From the NCBI GenBank assembly GCA_026874595.1, contig CM049314.1, positions 58,392,300-58,456,299 on the forward strand: 64,000 nucleotides of DNA, in the 5' to 3' direction. Of the stretch, positions 26,655 through 37,789 are shown one piece after another. Within the stretch, counting starts at the first letter, position 1. Each line of letters begins with the position of its first letter. This stretch comes from Sipunculus nudus. Taxonomy: Eukaryota > Annelida > Sipuncula > Golfingiida > Sipunculidae. A program made the position numbers and the translations under genes. Under the pieces are notes generated by a model. The model ran no database searches. It saw only the letters and a program-made list of their open reading frames with translations, and was not told the origin of the DNA.

Positions 26655-26999
26655 AAAAAAAAACCATGAAACTTAAGTTGAATAGTTGCATACGTATGAA
26701 GTATGATTTTCTACTAGTATTGTTTTAATACACCCCTTTTATATTATCATGAATATGTCATTGCTGTACATGTCATATGATGTAACCTATTTCAAATGTA
26801 TGAATCCTAATTTAAAAGACCAACTGTGCCTTGCATGTGAGATTTAAATGAATGTCACTATAATTTGAGAGAAACAACATATTACAACATATTATCTATA
26901 TGACCTCAGTGCAAATATTACAGGTATTACAATGTATTTATAATTCAATACGAGATGTATATGATACAAATCAGGCAGTCAAATACTTTTTTGCCTTTT

Positions 27000-27746
27000 T
27001 TTCGTTTCCTTATGTCAGACTAGGCTCAAAACGAAAGGCAGAGTAATCAAAAAGGTGAAATCAACCACCAACGTCAACGGACAAGCCAACGGACATGTGT
27101 TACAGATGTCTGTTATATTGTGCGCAGGAGTGTTACATGTGTTGTTGAAACTTAGTTCGTGTTGCGCACGCATAGCTCTTTGCTTTAGCGACCTCGCCTG
27201 GCCGGGTGCTGGCTCTGTAATCCGCACTGGTTGGACCTTGAAGTGTAGAAACACAGCGGTCTTTGTTCTAGATGTTTCAAGTCTGATCCTGAGTATTGTT
27301 CTTTGGAGTTTTCCATTCTAGATGTTTCGAGTGAGAATCTACATATAGGGGTTGTGTTGTTTTGGAGGAGGAAAAGGGAAAACCAGCAAGCATTAAGAGT
27401 GTTACCTTCTCGTCAGTTTTGGACCTATCCGATAATTGCAGTAGTGTCAGGTATTCTACGAACTCTATGCAGATTTAGTGAGGAATGTCTCCAGTTTGCT
27501 TTCGTGATTATTACAAGAGTTTTACTTTGGACTATTTGAATTGTTTACGTGGATTATTAGTTTTAAAGGACTTGTTAGCTGTGACAGTAGTGGTATCCAG
27601 AGTCAAAGCCTAGGATCCGGACACTCTGGTACTGTACATTTTTATTGTTTTACTGTGTAATGGTATTGTTTTAGTGTATTGTAGGATTGTTTTAAGAATA
27701 AATTATAATTGTTTGCTAAAAAAAAAACAACCAAAAAAAAAAAAAA
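27000..27746 (+). mobile_element. Poly(A)-tailed insertion, likely retrotransposon 3' end or processed pseudogene
   Basis: The plus strand ends with AATAAA (about 27699-27704), a short spacer, then A-rich tracts at 27719-27746 interrupted once. This is the hallmark of a reverse-transcribed RNA. The body has short open frames but no protein I recognise. The 5' border and target-site duplication are not clear. Confidence 0.5.
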
Positions 27747-29209
27747 CACTGACTTCTTTATTTATTCTCCTAGACATTTCACGCTGCTTAGTGTTACAGA
27801 ATCTGATTTTTTTCATCTCCGTAACAAAATTGTGCTGGCCACGTTAACGTGATCTGTTGTTATTAGGTCCCGTAACACATGCTAAGGCTTTAAATGGAGC
27901 GGAAATAGGCCCACATGAACACCAGCATCTTGAATTAGTATATGTATGTATCTTATATATACATACAACCAATAACAGAGAAACCTAATCTGTCCAGTAT
28001 AATAGTACAACTGTACAGCACTTTTATAAATGATGGTAATATTTAATAAGAAATATTTGACCTTATCCCTTGCAAGATTACATTAATATATGTCCAATTG
28101 CATTCACTTTAACAGTTCTTACGATAGTATGATCAAAAGGATTTAAAGATGGTTGCCTGGTGGCCATATTGGACTTCTCACAGGTCTGAAATCAGACAAC
28201 AAACATTCTCTAAATCGGACCAAACATCGAAGAAAAATCACTGAAACAGCACTGACAACAGGATTTCTAAGGTGCCTAACTGGCAGAATTAATGGATTTC
28301 TGACAAGTCTGACATTTGATAAAACACATCCTCCAATAAAAGACCAAACTTTGGACTAATCCTGCAAAGGATGTTACAGTAATGAATGTCCAAAACAATT
28401 CAAAGGGCATGTTCAGGCCCTCATATCAGATTTACAGATATGCAAATGTAAAAAGTGTAAGTCCAATATTCTTTATTATCACTCTGCTTTTCAATGGGGT
28501 AAGCAGGGTAGGTAAACTGCGAAACCTGAAACAAAAGAAATACAAAAGCACGACTAAGGGTCTTGTAATAAAAAAAAGCCATCCTAAATCCAGGTACACA
28601 TCCACATATTATGAAAACAAACACTTGCTTTTATATCTGGTGATTTATATAAAAGTATTCAGATATCTAGGAAATTAAGTTTCTTGCTATTATTCCATAA
28701 AATAAACTACAAAATGTTCCCACCATCTTATAAATCAGTAGCTAAACCTTAAAACTATACCTTCATAGTTTTAATGCCTGGCTGAAGCATTCCGGCAAAC
28801 AGTGTTTTTGTTATGCGGTAACAAGGTACTTATCACTGAGCCTTATAACATAATAGGCTGATACAAAAGGGAGTCATTTGGCACCTGTGTCACTCAAAAT
28901 TACAGCCACACAGTGAGATATACCAGTTGGAGTGCTATGGTATATGGTTATACATACAAGAAAAATAGAGATGGTCTACAAAATAAGTTATTGTGAACAT
29001 CCATGACCTATGACCTTGGCCTTTGCCGACATACCAACTGGATTCTTTCTAAATGGTTGGTAACTACTAACTACCTAAACTTGGTGTAAACACTTGGCAA
29101 CCAATCAGTGAATAACTTTGACCTACAACCTTAAACCTTGTGACCAGCTGACCCCAAAATCAATAAAAGCAAAAAGACCCATAAATAAGAAGTTAGAATC
29201 AAATTGAGT

Positions 29210-29770
29210 GATGCATATATTGGGCATATATGTAAAAGACTGAAGGTTTGGGTTGAACATATTCACTTGAAATGTGTTCACAAGCATTTAGGACAATTTG
29301 ATATTGTGACCTTGACCTTTGATCTTTTCAATTCAACATCAATGACAGATGGAAATTATATATAGAAAAGTTTGCCTGAAAATGACTCCAAGCAAGAAGT
29401 GGGTGCCTTGAACTTTTCCTCTGTTGGCAGAGAAGCGATATCAGTGCTGGGAGGTTTGGAATGAAAAGTCTAGCTTGAAATGTGCCCACAACCTTTTCGA
29501 AGAAGTGGATCCTATGACCCTGACCTTTGACCCTGTGACCTCAAAATCTATAGGATTCTTCTCCCACATAGTAGGTGAGCTATATGTGAAAGATCAAGAA
29601 CTGGGATGAAAGCTTTGGCTTGAAATGCATCCAAAGGTTTTTCAAAGAAGTGGCTCCTGTGACCTTGACCTTTGACCTTGTGACCTTAAAATAATTGGTT
29701 CTTCCCCTGCCGGTAGGAGAGCTGTATGTGAAAGATGGAAGGTTTGGGATGAAAATTTTTGCTAAAAGAA
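29210..29770 (+). repeat. 145-bp DR1-bearing repeat array, copy 1
   Basis: Three units with GTGACC-TTGACCTTTGA cores near 29306, 29512 and 29661. Each is followed by a GGTGAGC or GGAGAGC segment and a GGAAGGTTTGGGATGAAAA-type segment. A perfect TGACCTTTGACCT lies at 29666-29678. The family continues at 40.4-42.5 and 53.4-56.4 kb. Confidence 0.8.
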
Positions 29771-30026
29771 TTATTTCTAGGGGTGCAAACACACTACGTA
29801 ACTTCGAGAATATAGGTCACAGTGACCTAATTTCAGGTTTGCAAGGAGATCTTTTGAAACCTCTAAGACTGCATAGAGTTCATGACCCTAGCCTCTACGG
29901 TTACGGTCTGTGCCCTGCTAACGGGCGGACGGCCGGCCGGACGGCCGGACGACAGACGGAAGGACGATGGACAAAGACCCATCGCTATAGCCAGGAATGA
30001 CTGAAAGTCAGCTGAGCTAAAAACAT
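29771..30026 (+). repeat. Hairpin-ended repeat (CAGCTGAGCTAAAA family), plus orientation
   Basis: Contains AGGTCACAGTGACCT (29814-29828), a GCTAACGG then GGACGGCC-rich stretch, and ends in CTGAAAGTCAGCTGAGCTAAAA. Related copies: 30497-30700 (minus), 31417-35138 (composite), 42590-42965, 49345-49570 (minus), 54790-55180 and 56540-56895. Confidence 0.75.
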
Positions 30027-30231
30027 GGTATATCATCACCACAGGGTTTCACCATGTTTTTTTATGAATTTGCATAATTTAACACCAAGGTACAAGACTT
30101 GAATAAAAATATTAACTACTCCAACGCTGTCACAAATTTCACATAGGTGTTTTTATGTGTATGAGCTGAAGTTAACTAATTTAGAAAATGTCAGAAAATT
30201 CGAAATGACATATGATCATAACTGTGTAATC

Positions 30232-30244
30232 CCCCCCCCCCCCC
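30232..30244. repeat. Poly(C) run shared with unit 2
   Basis: A C-run in a conserved context (AAGGGCA and TACGGCGTGCACTAAATG follow). The equivalent run in unit 2 is at 49046-49056. Confidence 0.85.
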
Positions 30245-30496
30245 GAAATATAAGGGCAGTTTATGTATACACGTGTGAACAACTATCATTGTCTACATAT
30301 ACGGCGTGCACTAAATGTTACGTATATATCATGATGTTTAAAGTATATAGCATTAATATAGTTGATATTATAACTATACAATATGAATAATAACGTGTGT
30401 TTTGAGAGGTGCTGCTACTTGATAGTGTCGTTCAGAAAGTACGGTATTCTACCGTTATTTTACATCCCATAGCATACATCCTACAGCACACCGTTT

Positions 30497-30700
30497 TTAG
30501 CTCAGCTGACTGAAAGTCAGCTGAGGTATAGGAATGGCGCATTGTCCGTCGTCCGTCCAACCGAAAGTTGGCTAGAGGCTATTAAGTGAAAATCCAGGGA
30601 GGTCAATAAGATCTCCTTGGAAACCTGAAATTAGCTCATTGGAACCTTTATCCTGCGAGCTATTGGACTTGAAAGTATCCCCAAAATAATTTTAAAAATA
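30497..30700 (-). repeat. Hairpin-ended repeat, minus orientation
   Basis: Starts TTTTAGCTCAGCTGACT then AAGTCAGCTGAGGTATAGG, which pairs with itself across a short loop, followed by GTCCGTCGTCCGTCC. This is the reverse complement of the ends seen at 30026 and 35138. The copy at 49345-49570 is its counterpart in unit 2. Confidence 0.75.
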
Positions 30701-32569
30701 TCATTGATATATGATTGATACAAACCCTAAATTATCTTGATAATAAATGCATGGATTGCCATGAATCTTGCCGTTATTATAATAGCTGTTTTAAACAGAA
30801 AATGTAAATCTTTCTCTCTCTCTCTCTCTGAAAATACCCCGGCAAATAATGTTGCTTCATTTTAATCGAATTCTTTAACTAGTGTATGAATGAAATACAT
30901 CTAAGATATGCTCTTCTAATAATCATTGGACTTTCATGATATAATCAATTTTTGCCTTGAACTTTCACACGCGCTCTTTTCTATAATATGTCTACAGCCG
31001 ACCATCCTGATTCAGTTGACACATTCGGCATATCCCTATAAAGCCCTCCTTGGTCCGGTTGGTATAAGAAGTATGAAAAAAGTTTAGACACTTTGGTTTC
31101 CATATGTAAGTAGTATGTTAGAAAAATAATAAATAAAAGAAACACAATCCGGTGTAAGAAAACAAGGTTGAACGAAATCATTTTACAAGTAGGTAAATAC
31201 AAAATTATGTCTCCGAGATGTCTCACAAGTATGTATAAGAAGTGATTCAGAATTTTTCTTAGATTTCCGTCTTTCGAGATCCCTTAACAAGTACAAATTC
31301 CAAGAGTGGGGAATATATACTCTCTATTATGGTTTATGGAACTTTGTATTGACAAATGATGGTCGAGTTGATATAAATTTTAAGATATTTAAATCAATTT
31401 CATGTAAATGGCAAAACAACTGACCCATGGTCACGACGCTCAGCCGACTGACATGTTGAAAATATGTCCTTGCATAGACAACTTATAAGATACGTGGCAT
31501 AATTGTTCATGTATATTAGCTTAAGTTCATCAAGACCCATTAACACAACAAATTTGATGACAATCCAATCAGCCTTTCATGAGGAATGTGGCAATTTGTG
31601 TGTATTTGCAATATTTCTGGGGTGCTCAAAAATACCCCAAAACTCTGAGAATATCGGTCATTTTGACCCACTTTCAGGTTTCTGGGGAGAGCTTTTGAGT
31701 TAGAAGATTTAGGGCCCCATGGTTATGATTTGTGCTCTACGTTGGTATCAAATTTTTAATTATTCTGAGGGGTGCTTATAAGCCCATAGCCCAGAAATAT
31801 GAGTAAGAGACGTTAATTCACATTTCCAAGGAGACCTTTCACTGATCTCCCCGGATGTCAAGTTTGAAAATTCTAGGACCAATGGTTACAATATGAGCTC
31901 TGTTAAGGGACGACCGCATCTTTGAGGGTCTCATAAATAGAGAAAAAAATGTGTTATTTTTTTTTAATTTAGGTGGTGCCACAAGTTCGCAAGAACTGAT
32001 GAAACACTCCTTGATGAATATGCATGCAAAGAATCAGGGTGATCAATGCAATAGTTGTTTAGATACCAGAGCTTCTGTTTAATTTCTGTTATTCTTGGCG
32101 GGGGGGGGGGGGGGTAACAGAGACCTAATTCCAGGTTTCCAAGGAGACTTTTCATGGGCCTCCCTGCATGTCGAGACAGAAGATTCTTAGTCTAGTCATT
32201 AAGATTTGCGCTCTGTTAACAGATGACCGCATCTTTTAAGGTCTCAAAAATAGAGAAACAAGGCCTACAGGCCTAATGCGAACCTGTGCAAAGTTTGGGA
32301 GTATGTATGGAAGTTTATTTTTAAAATTTAATATTGATCTTTTTAAGTCCTGCATAACTACCTTTTTCATTATGATTTCAGCAAAATGGACATTTCGGAC
32401 CTGCAAGTTTCAGACTAGGACAATTTAAAACTAGAATATGGGAAGTCGACAAGCGACTATGTGTATCCGCAGAAATCAGAGTGGAACGGGTGAAGTGAGG
32501 CATGGATTAATTGGCAAGGGGAATAGAGTGAAGTGCGTTTCATTTTAGCATGGATGTCTGCAGCATAAA

Positions 32570-33340
32570 CATGATTGTAGGTGGTACCACCTGTCATAAA
32601 GTCGAGTAAATTGTCCAGGATGTATAAACCTACAAAATTTCAGGTGGATAAGTCAAACCACTGCTGAGATATGAGTGATTTTATCCCAAGGCAGATGAAC
32701 AGATGGACAGTGTTCATAAGTGGTTGCAGGTGGCGTCACCAGTTTTGCTTATGATGAAGAGCTATGTGAGATCTATTCACAAGCAAAATTTATGCCCAAT
32801 CGGTCAAACGGTTCCCGAGATATGAGCGTGGATGTCTGCAGAGTGAACATGTATGTAGGTGGCGCCACCTGTCAAAAATGGAGAAAGCTGTCCAGGATGT
32901 ATAAACCTGCAATATTTCAGGTGGAAAAGTCAAACCACTGCTGAAATATGAGTAATATTATCCCAAAGCAGATGAACAGATGGACACTGCGCAAAATTGG
33001 TTGCAGGTGGCGCCACCAGTTTTGCCTATGATGAAGAGCTATGTGAGATCTATACAGATGCTAAATTTTGGCACAATCGGTCAAACGGTTCCCGAGATAT
33101 GAGCTTCGATGTCTGCAGAGTAAACGTGAATGTAGGCGGCGCTACCGGTTATAAAATCGAGAAGGTTGTCAAGGATGTATAAATCTGCAAAATTTCAGGC
33201 GGATAAATCAAACCATTGCTGAGATACGAGTGATTTTATCCCAAGGCAGATGAAGAGATGGACGCTGTGCAAAAAAGGTTGCAGGCGGCGCCACCATTTT
33301 AGTGTATGTTATAAAGCTATCAAAGGGCTACATTTGTGCA
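32570..33340 (+). repeat. 278-bp tandem repeat with GGTGGCGCCACC palindromes
   Basis: Nearly three units (phase points 32577, 32855 and 33132). Each unit has two palindromic GGTGGC-GCCACC-type sites about 150 bp apart, followed by AATCGGTCAAACGGTTCCCGAGATATGAG in one half and TGGATAA-TCAAACCA-TGCTGAGATA in the other. The palindromes are at about 32581, 32730, 32857, 33006, 33136 and 33284. Confidence 0.8.
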
Positions 33341-33580
33341 AATTGTTTAGCCTGATTGGTCAAACGGTTCACGAGATATGTGGGTTTATGTGTGGAAACA
33401 GACGCACAAATGGAGGAAAGGGTCAGAGGTCAACCAAAAATAAGGGTGCAGCAGTTCACATGTGACCTGATGATAAACCCAATTCGCTTAAAATGCAAAC
33501 CAATTTTTTTTCAAACCTACAGAAGAATAATAAAACCTGGGAATTATGCATTTAATCATTGTGTCTGAACGTCTAGACGC

Positions 33581-33602
33581 TGTGTCTAGACGTCTAGACA
33601 CA
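33581..33602. repeat. 22-bp perfect palindrome built on TCTAGA
   Basis: TGTGTCTAGACG followed by TCTAGACACA is exactly self-complementary. Further TCTAGA sites lie at 33572-33577 and 33606-33611, and a C-run follows. Its role is unknown. Confidence 0.85.
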
Positions 33603-35293
33603 TTGTCTAGACACCCCCCCCCCCCCCAGAGCCAAGTCAGTTGCCATGGTGATTTCTGAACCCCACCTGTTTGTACTGTGGGACGTCTTGACTTGGCTGC
33701 TGAAACTCAGCATTTTGTCAAATCTGTTTTCAAATACAGAAAGCCTTTTTCAATTGGCTACAATGATTTTTTAAAACTGTATTTACCCAATCTATTCCTG
33801 TAAAACTGACAGAACTCTACCATAGAATAATTCTTGTAAAGTTTAAACCAATCAACGTAACAGTTTCATCATAAATCAGTGTATAAGCTAGAAGAGTTTA
33901 AATTAATATTTTCGCTTGAAATAAACAGATCAATGTAGGTGGCGCTACCAATACCTCAAAATCAGATATGACATATGTGACAAACATTTGTATAAAATTT
34001 GGCGATTATAGCTCTAGCCGTTTCTGATATTTTAATTTTAGTGTGCTTTTCTGGACAGATGACTAAGTTCAACTTCCTGTAACTCGGCTAAAAATCTCCG
34101 AATTCGAACCATTTGAAAGACTTGAGAGAGATTGTTCCAGGGATCATTTCTGTGAAATATTGGACAATAATTGGCTTGACAGTTTCAGAGTAGAAGATTT
34201 TTAAAGGTTTTAAAGCTTTTTCTCTATAAAATCTAAATTCATGCAGATACCCAATAATAAGCTACAGGGCACCAAGTTTCACATGTGACTAATTCTTAAA
34301 TGTAATTTGGAGCTGCTAGTTCCGACGGTTTCTCACTTACAGCCATGGACGGCGGAAAGCCAGCCCTGGACGGCGGACGGCTAACGATGGACGGACGACG
34401 CTGCGCCATCGCATAAGCTCACAGGTTCGCTAAAAAAATAGAAAAATACAGGTGCCGCCCCATTCTGCAAAAACTAATGTAACACCCCATGGTCAATGTC
34501 CATGCAAAGAGTTATGGTGATCAATGCATTAGTTGTTCAGATACTTGAGCTTATGTAAAAATTATTATTTTTTTTTTATTCATGGGGGTATTTCGGAGCC
34601 CCATAGCTTGAAGAACATGGGTAACAGAGACCTAATTCCAGGTTTCCAAGAAGACTTTTCATGGACCTCAATTGATGTAAAGTGAGAAGATTCCAGGTCC
34701 AGCGGTAATGAGTTGTGCCCTGTTAACATATGACAGCATCTTTTGAGGTCTCAAAAATAGAGAGAAAAAAATAGATAGCGCCACCAGTCTGCAGAAACTG
34801 ATGAAACACTCCAAGATCAATATCCACGCAAAGAATCAGGGTGATCAATGCATAAGTTGTTCAGATATTTAAGCTTTCGTATGAAATTTTTCATTATTCT
34901 GGGGGGTACTTCAGACCCCCATAGCTTGAAGAATATTAGTAACAGAGACCTAATTCCATGTTTCCACGGAGATTTTTCATGAACCTCCCTGGATGTAAAG
35001 TTAAAAGATTCCAGGTCCAGTGGTTACGATTTGTGACTTGTTAACGGACAGACGGCCGGATGGCCGTACGGCCGGACGGACGACGGACAAAGAGTGATCG
35101 CTATAGCTCAGATGACTTACAGTCAGCTGAGCTAAAAAGTATTTCAACATACATGCTGTACACATAGAACACATATGGACATCATGCTTAAATATGGGTA
35201 AAAATCGTCGCACATTTCCTAATTTAGGGATCCATTCTTTCAAAATTATAATTCCATCGGATATCAAGTGGCAATGTAGTTGAAGAAGGTTCT

Positions 35294-35299
35294 TTTATT
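35294..35299 (-). terminator. Candidate polyadenylation signal of the unit-1 gene
   Basis: AATAAA on the minus strand, about 275 bp downstream of the stop. The same hexamer sits in the same context in unit 2 (50434-50439), about 336 bp after that gene's stop, which supports a shared 3' end. Confidence 0.5.
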
Positions 35300-35573
35300 A
35301 AATTTCAGCCATTAAAAATGTACATAGGTTAGAATTAAAGTACGGTTTGCTTTTAAACTGATGTATTTACAACTGCATATATTGATAATTAGTTGTTTTC
35401 AACAATTAATGACTGGTAAATATCGACCATATATGGGAAAACACCACATATATGGGAAAATACCACATTAAAGGGGATCTAATTGTGCTTTCAGAAGACG
35501 AACAAGTCAAGTGGTCCGAAAAAGCTAAAATCTGAAATACTTTTAAACACACTAATGAGACAGTTTAGGGTCC

Positions 35574-36944
35574 TTAGAGTAACCATATAATGTATTTTCG
35601 TTCAGAGTTTCCAGCTGCAATCAGTTTGTCATCAGGGCCATTTTTGAATTCAATCCCTGTGTGAAGCGGCAAACCACCGACGGCGACGTGAGGTGGAACA
35701 AGTCCCATGTTCCCAAGAAGTGGAAAACAATCCAGGCTCACCAACGTCCACCACTTAATATTGCTCTTTTCTAACAATACTCTAACCTTACATGCCACGC
35801 GCAATCTGACCAGAAATGCAAACGGCAAAATTAACAGTAAAGGAAGAAAAAATAATCCCCATATTCCCGCAGTTAATCTGATATCATTCATCAAGGCGAG
35901 TCGCCATCTTGGCTGTTCCTCCCTGCAGAGTTCATGAATTTTCCTCTCGATCTCCTCCTTATATTCATCCGAGGTGGTACAGCCTTTCTTGAAGTAATGA
36001 GCCACGGCATGCACGCCTCCATGGCGTACCTCTATGTGCGAGCCGTTCGTACTGAATGGGATAGTTTCCCTATCGTTTCTATCACGATCGACTAAACAAC
36101 GGAAGTGGAGCCAGTCGTATTTCTGTGTGAGGAACTTGAACATAGTTTCAGTGATATCTTCAAGTGACTCACTCGAATTGTGTTTAACGATATTGTCTAG
36201 GTCTCTTTGCATGTTGCCCTCGGCTTCTCTCACGCAACGGTCACGTAGAGACTCGATGGCCAGGACAACATCTTTCAGACGTTTCCCGTATTTAACCTGC
36301 AAATCTCGGGGTCCATCAGGTCCATTTTCCAATGCTTCCCAAGTCATCAGCGATATAGTTCCACCTATAACTAACTGAAGGAGGCGAGCGCTCAACAGCG
36401 TTAGCTGAGGTCTGTCCCCTTTGCTCTTCTCATAAAACTGTTCCAGAATCTGATTTTTGAAGAAGTCTTTCTCTCCTGTGATACCATCCAACAGCATCCT
36501 AAGCGCCAGGGTTAGCTCCTGGGTTTGGTTCATCTCAAGCAGTCTCTTCTGGTAGCGGCGTCTCTTTTCCTGGTCGTTGCCACTGTTTCCTATCTCATAG
36601 GCGTACTCCATCGCCAGTTCAATCCTGCTGACACACTCTTGGTAGGACACGGTTGTAATCTCCCACTTGATCTCTGTCTGTAGTTCTTTAATATCCTCTC
36701 TTACTTCTTTTATTGAGCGATGAAGATCTTTGAAGGCTTCCATTATCTCTTCGTGATTTTGGTCAGGCAGAAATGACTCTACCATTGATAATATAATACC
36801 TGCATATGGAAATACAACAGCGCCAGCTTTGAGAACTTTAAGCAGCTTTGGCATTGCATTCGGTCGTTTTTCTAGCACTTTAACTGCTAGCTCTAGCACG
36901 TTGCCGATGGCAGCCACTGCTTCCTTCACCATTCCAATGTCCAT
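35574..36944 (-). CDS. Uncharacterised rapunzel / cephalotoxin-like helical membrane protein, paralogue 1 (456 aa)
   Basis: An intronless frame starting MDIGMVKEAV. Residues about 37-57 form a hydrophobic, Ala/Gly-rich stretch; residues about 62-100 form a highly charged amphipathic helix; the middle (100-345) is mostly helical. Residues about 358-378 (GIWGLFFLPLLLILPFAFL) form a strong membrane segment followed by a basic stretch. The tail is IEFKNGPDDKLI. The short hydrophobic segment followed by a long charged helix resembles rapunzel and cephalotoxin-like proteins as I know them, but I cannot confirm this and assign no activity. No signal peptide is obvious. The ATG is chosen because the paralogue has the same start. 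An AG acceptor-like site (TTTCGTTACAG) near 37110, conserved in unit 2, suggests an upstream non-coding exon. Confidence 0.85.
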   Translation of the reverse strand: MDIGMVKEAVAAIGNVLELAVKVLEKRPNAMPKLLKVLKAGAVVFPYAGIILSMVESFLPDQNHEEIMEAFKDLHRSIKEVREDIKELQTEIKWEITTVSYQECVSRIELAMEYAYEIGNSGNDQEKRRRYQKRLLEMNQTQELTLALRMLLDGITGEKDFFKNQILEQFYEKSKGDRPQLTLLSARLLQLVIGGTISLMTWEALENGPDGPRDLQVKYGKRLKDVVLAIESLRDRCVREAEGNMQRDLDNIVKHNSSESLEDITETMFKFLTQKYDWLHFRCLVDRDRNDRETIPFSTNGSHIEVRHGGVHAVAHYFKKGCTTSDEYKEEIERKIHELCREEQPRWRLALMNDIRLTAGIWGLFFLPLLLILPFAFLVRLRVACKVRVLLEKSNIKWWTLVSLDCFPLLGNMGLVPPHVAVGGLPLHTGIEFKNGPDDKLIAAGNSERKYIIWLL

Positions 36945-37099
36945 TTTAAGTCCGTGTCGGCGGCGTTCACTGTTTGACTGTCAGTCGGTTTACACGCATC
37001 AGAACAGGGCACATTTATCAGGCTGGCTCTGGGGCATTGTCTGTTGTCTCAATATGGTGTTAAACGAACTCGCTCTTCAAGGGGGTCTACGTTGCTTTC

Positions 37100-37125
37100 A
37101 CTATCTGTAACGAAATAAAAATGTT
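37100..37125 (-). other. Conserved candidate 3' splice site in the 5' UTR of the unit-1 gene
   Basis: On the minus strand an ATTTTTATTTCGTTACAG sequence precedes the gene by about 165 bp. The identical site occurs in unit 2 at about 52320-52345. It has a T-rich tract and a terminal CAG, consistent with a spliced non-coding leader exon. The donor exon was not identified. Confidence 0.4.
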
Positions 37126-37240
37126 TCCAAATATCAGTTACAGAACATGAACACGACATTTTTTATCAACATTTTGTCATGCATTAACCAATGCAAAACA
37201 CTTTTAACAGCATTTTTCACAATAATAAATTATTTTTTTT

Positions 37241-37624
37241 AATATATGAAAACATATTGTCAACTGCATATCGTCTACCAATAATTTCACATTAATTAAG
37301 CAAATTCAAATTTTTTTATCTTTGAGACAGACAAAACATATTGTAAAGGATGCTCTCCTCAATTCATTATTCTGTGCGCTTTTCCTGTGTATCTCATACA
37401 CAGGATATATATATATACCAACCGAAGTCCCAAGTCCCTGTAACTGCAACGCTGTGATACTGACACCAACTGACCCCGAGCAGATTCATGATAACATTTT
37501 CCCCTGTGATGACCCGACTCCAGTGCATGTAAGCAGCAGATACCGAATGCCCGGTGTACCGAGTTCTGATTTCCCCGGGGGATTTCATCCTGAGCTTACG
37601 ATAAGAGACTACTCCTTCATTCAT
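37241..37624. other. Insertion/deletion difference between units 1 and 2
   Basis: About 380 bp present here has no counterpart at 52450-52470 of unit 2. It contains a short palindrome (CCTGTGTATCTCATACACAGG at 37385-37405) and an open frame starting at 37322 with no recognisable domain. It could be a small insertion here or a deletion in unit 2. Confidence 0.55.
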
Positions 37625-37789
37625 TGTTGCCTTTATGTTTATTTAATTAGAATAATCTTATCGATGTTTTTTGTCTCCTTGATTTCTCAGTGGAGGTTGA
37701 ATCTTTCTACATGTTTATGTAGTGCGTGATTAGTAAATATCAACATTATCAAAATAAAAAATATATATATAACCAAAATATGGTTTTCT

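Larger units (their letters stand above)
26885..30126. other. Unit-1-specific insertion region (composite)
   Basis: The segment separates two blocks that are contiguous in unit 2 at about 48835-48850. It contains a poly(A)-tailed insertion ending near 27745, unrecognised sequence to about 29000, a 145-bp repeat array at 29210-29770, and a hairpin-ended repeat at 29771-30026. No intact gene was found. Confidence 0.6.
31417..35138 (+). mobile_element. 3.7-kb composite repeat inserted in unit 1, absent from unit 2
   Basis: The flanking sequences are joined directly in unit 2 at about 50275-50285. The insert is made of diverged repeats of a segment holding GTAACAGAGACCTAATTCCA and GACCGCATCTTTTGAGG, a tandem 278-bp array at 32570-33340, and a terminal GACGG-rich tract. 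It ends in ACAGTCAGCTGAGCTAAAAA. No protein is encoded; the open frames inside are by-products of the tandem repeat. Confidence 0.7.

Noticed and set aside
32570-33340. CRISPR-like array
   Set aside because: Repeats are long, diverged and palindromic with no unique spacers, and the DNA is clearly eukaryotic.
32720-33465. Several overlapping open frames with similar peptides (VAGGATSFAYDEELCEI)
   Set aside because: These are read-throughs of the 278-bp tandem DNA repeat; the other half of each unit is not open in the same frame.
37322-37729. 135-residue open frame next to the unit-1 gene
   Set aside because: Most of it lies in a segment missing from unit 2, no domain or codon signal is seen, and it ends in shared non-coding sequence. 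Probably chance.
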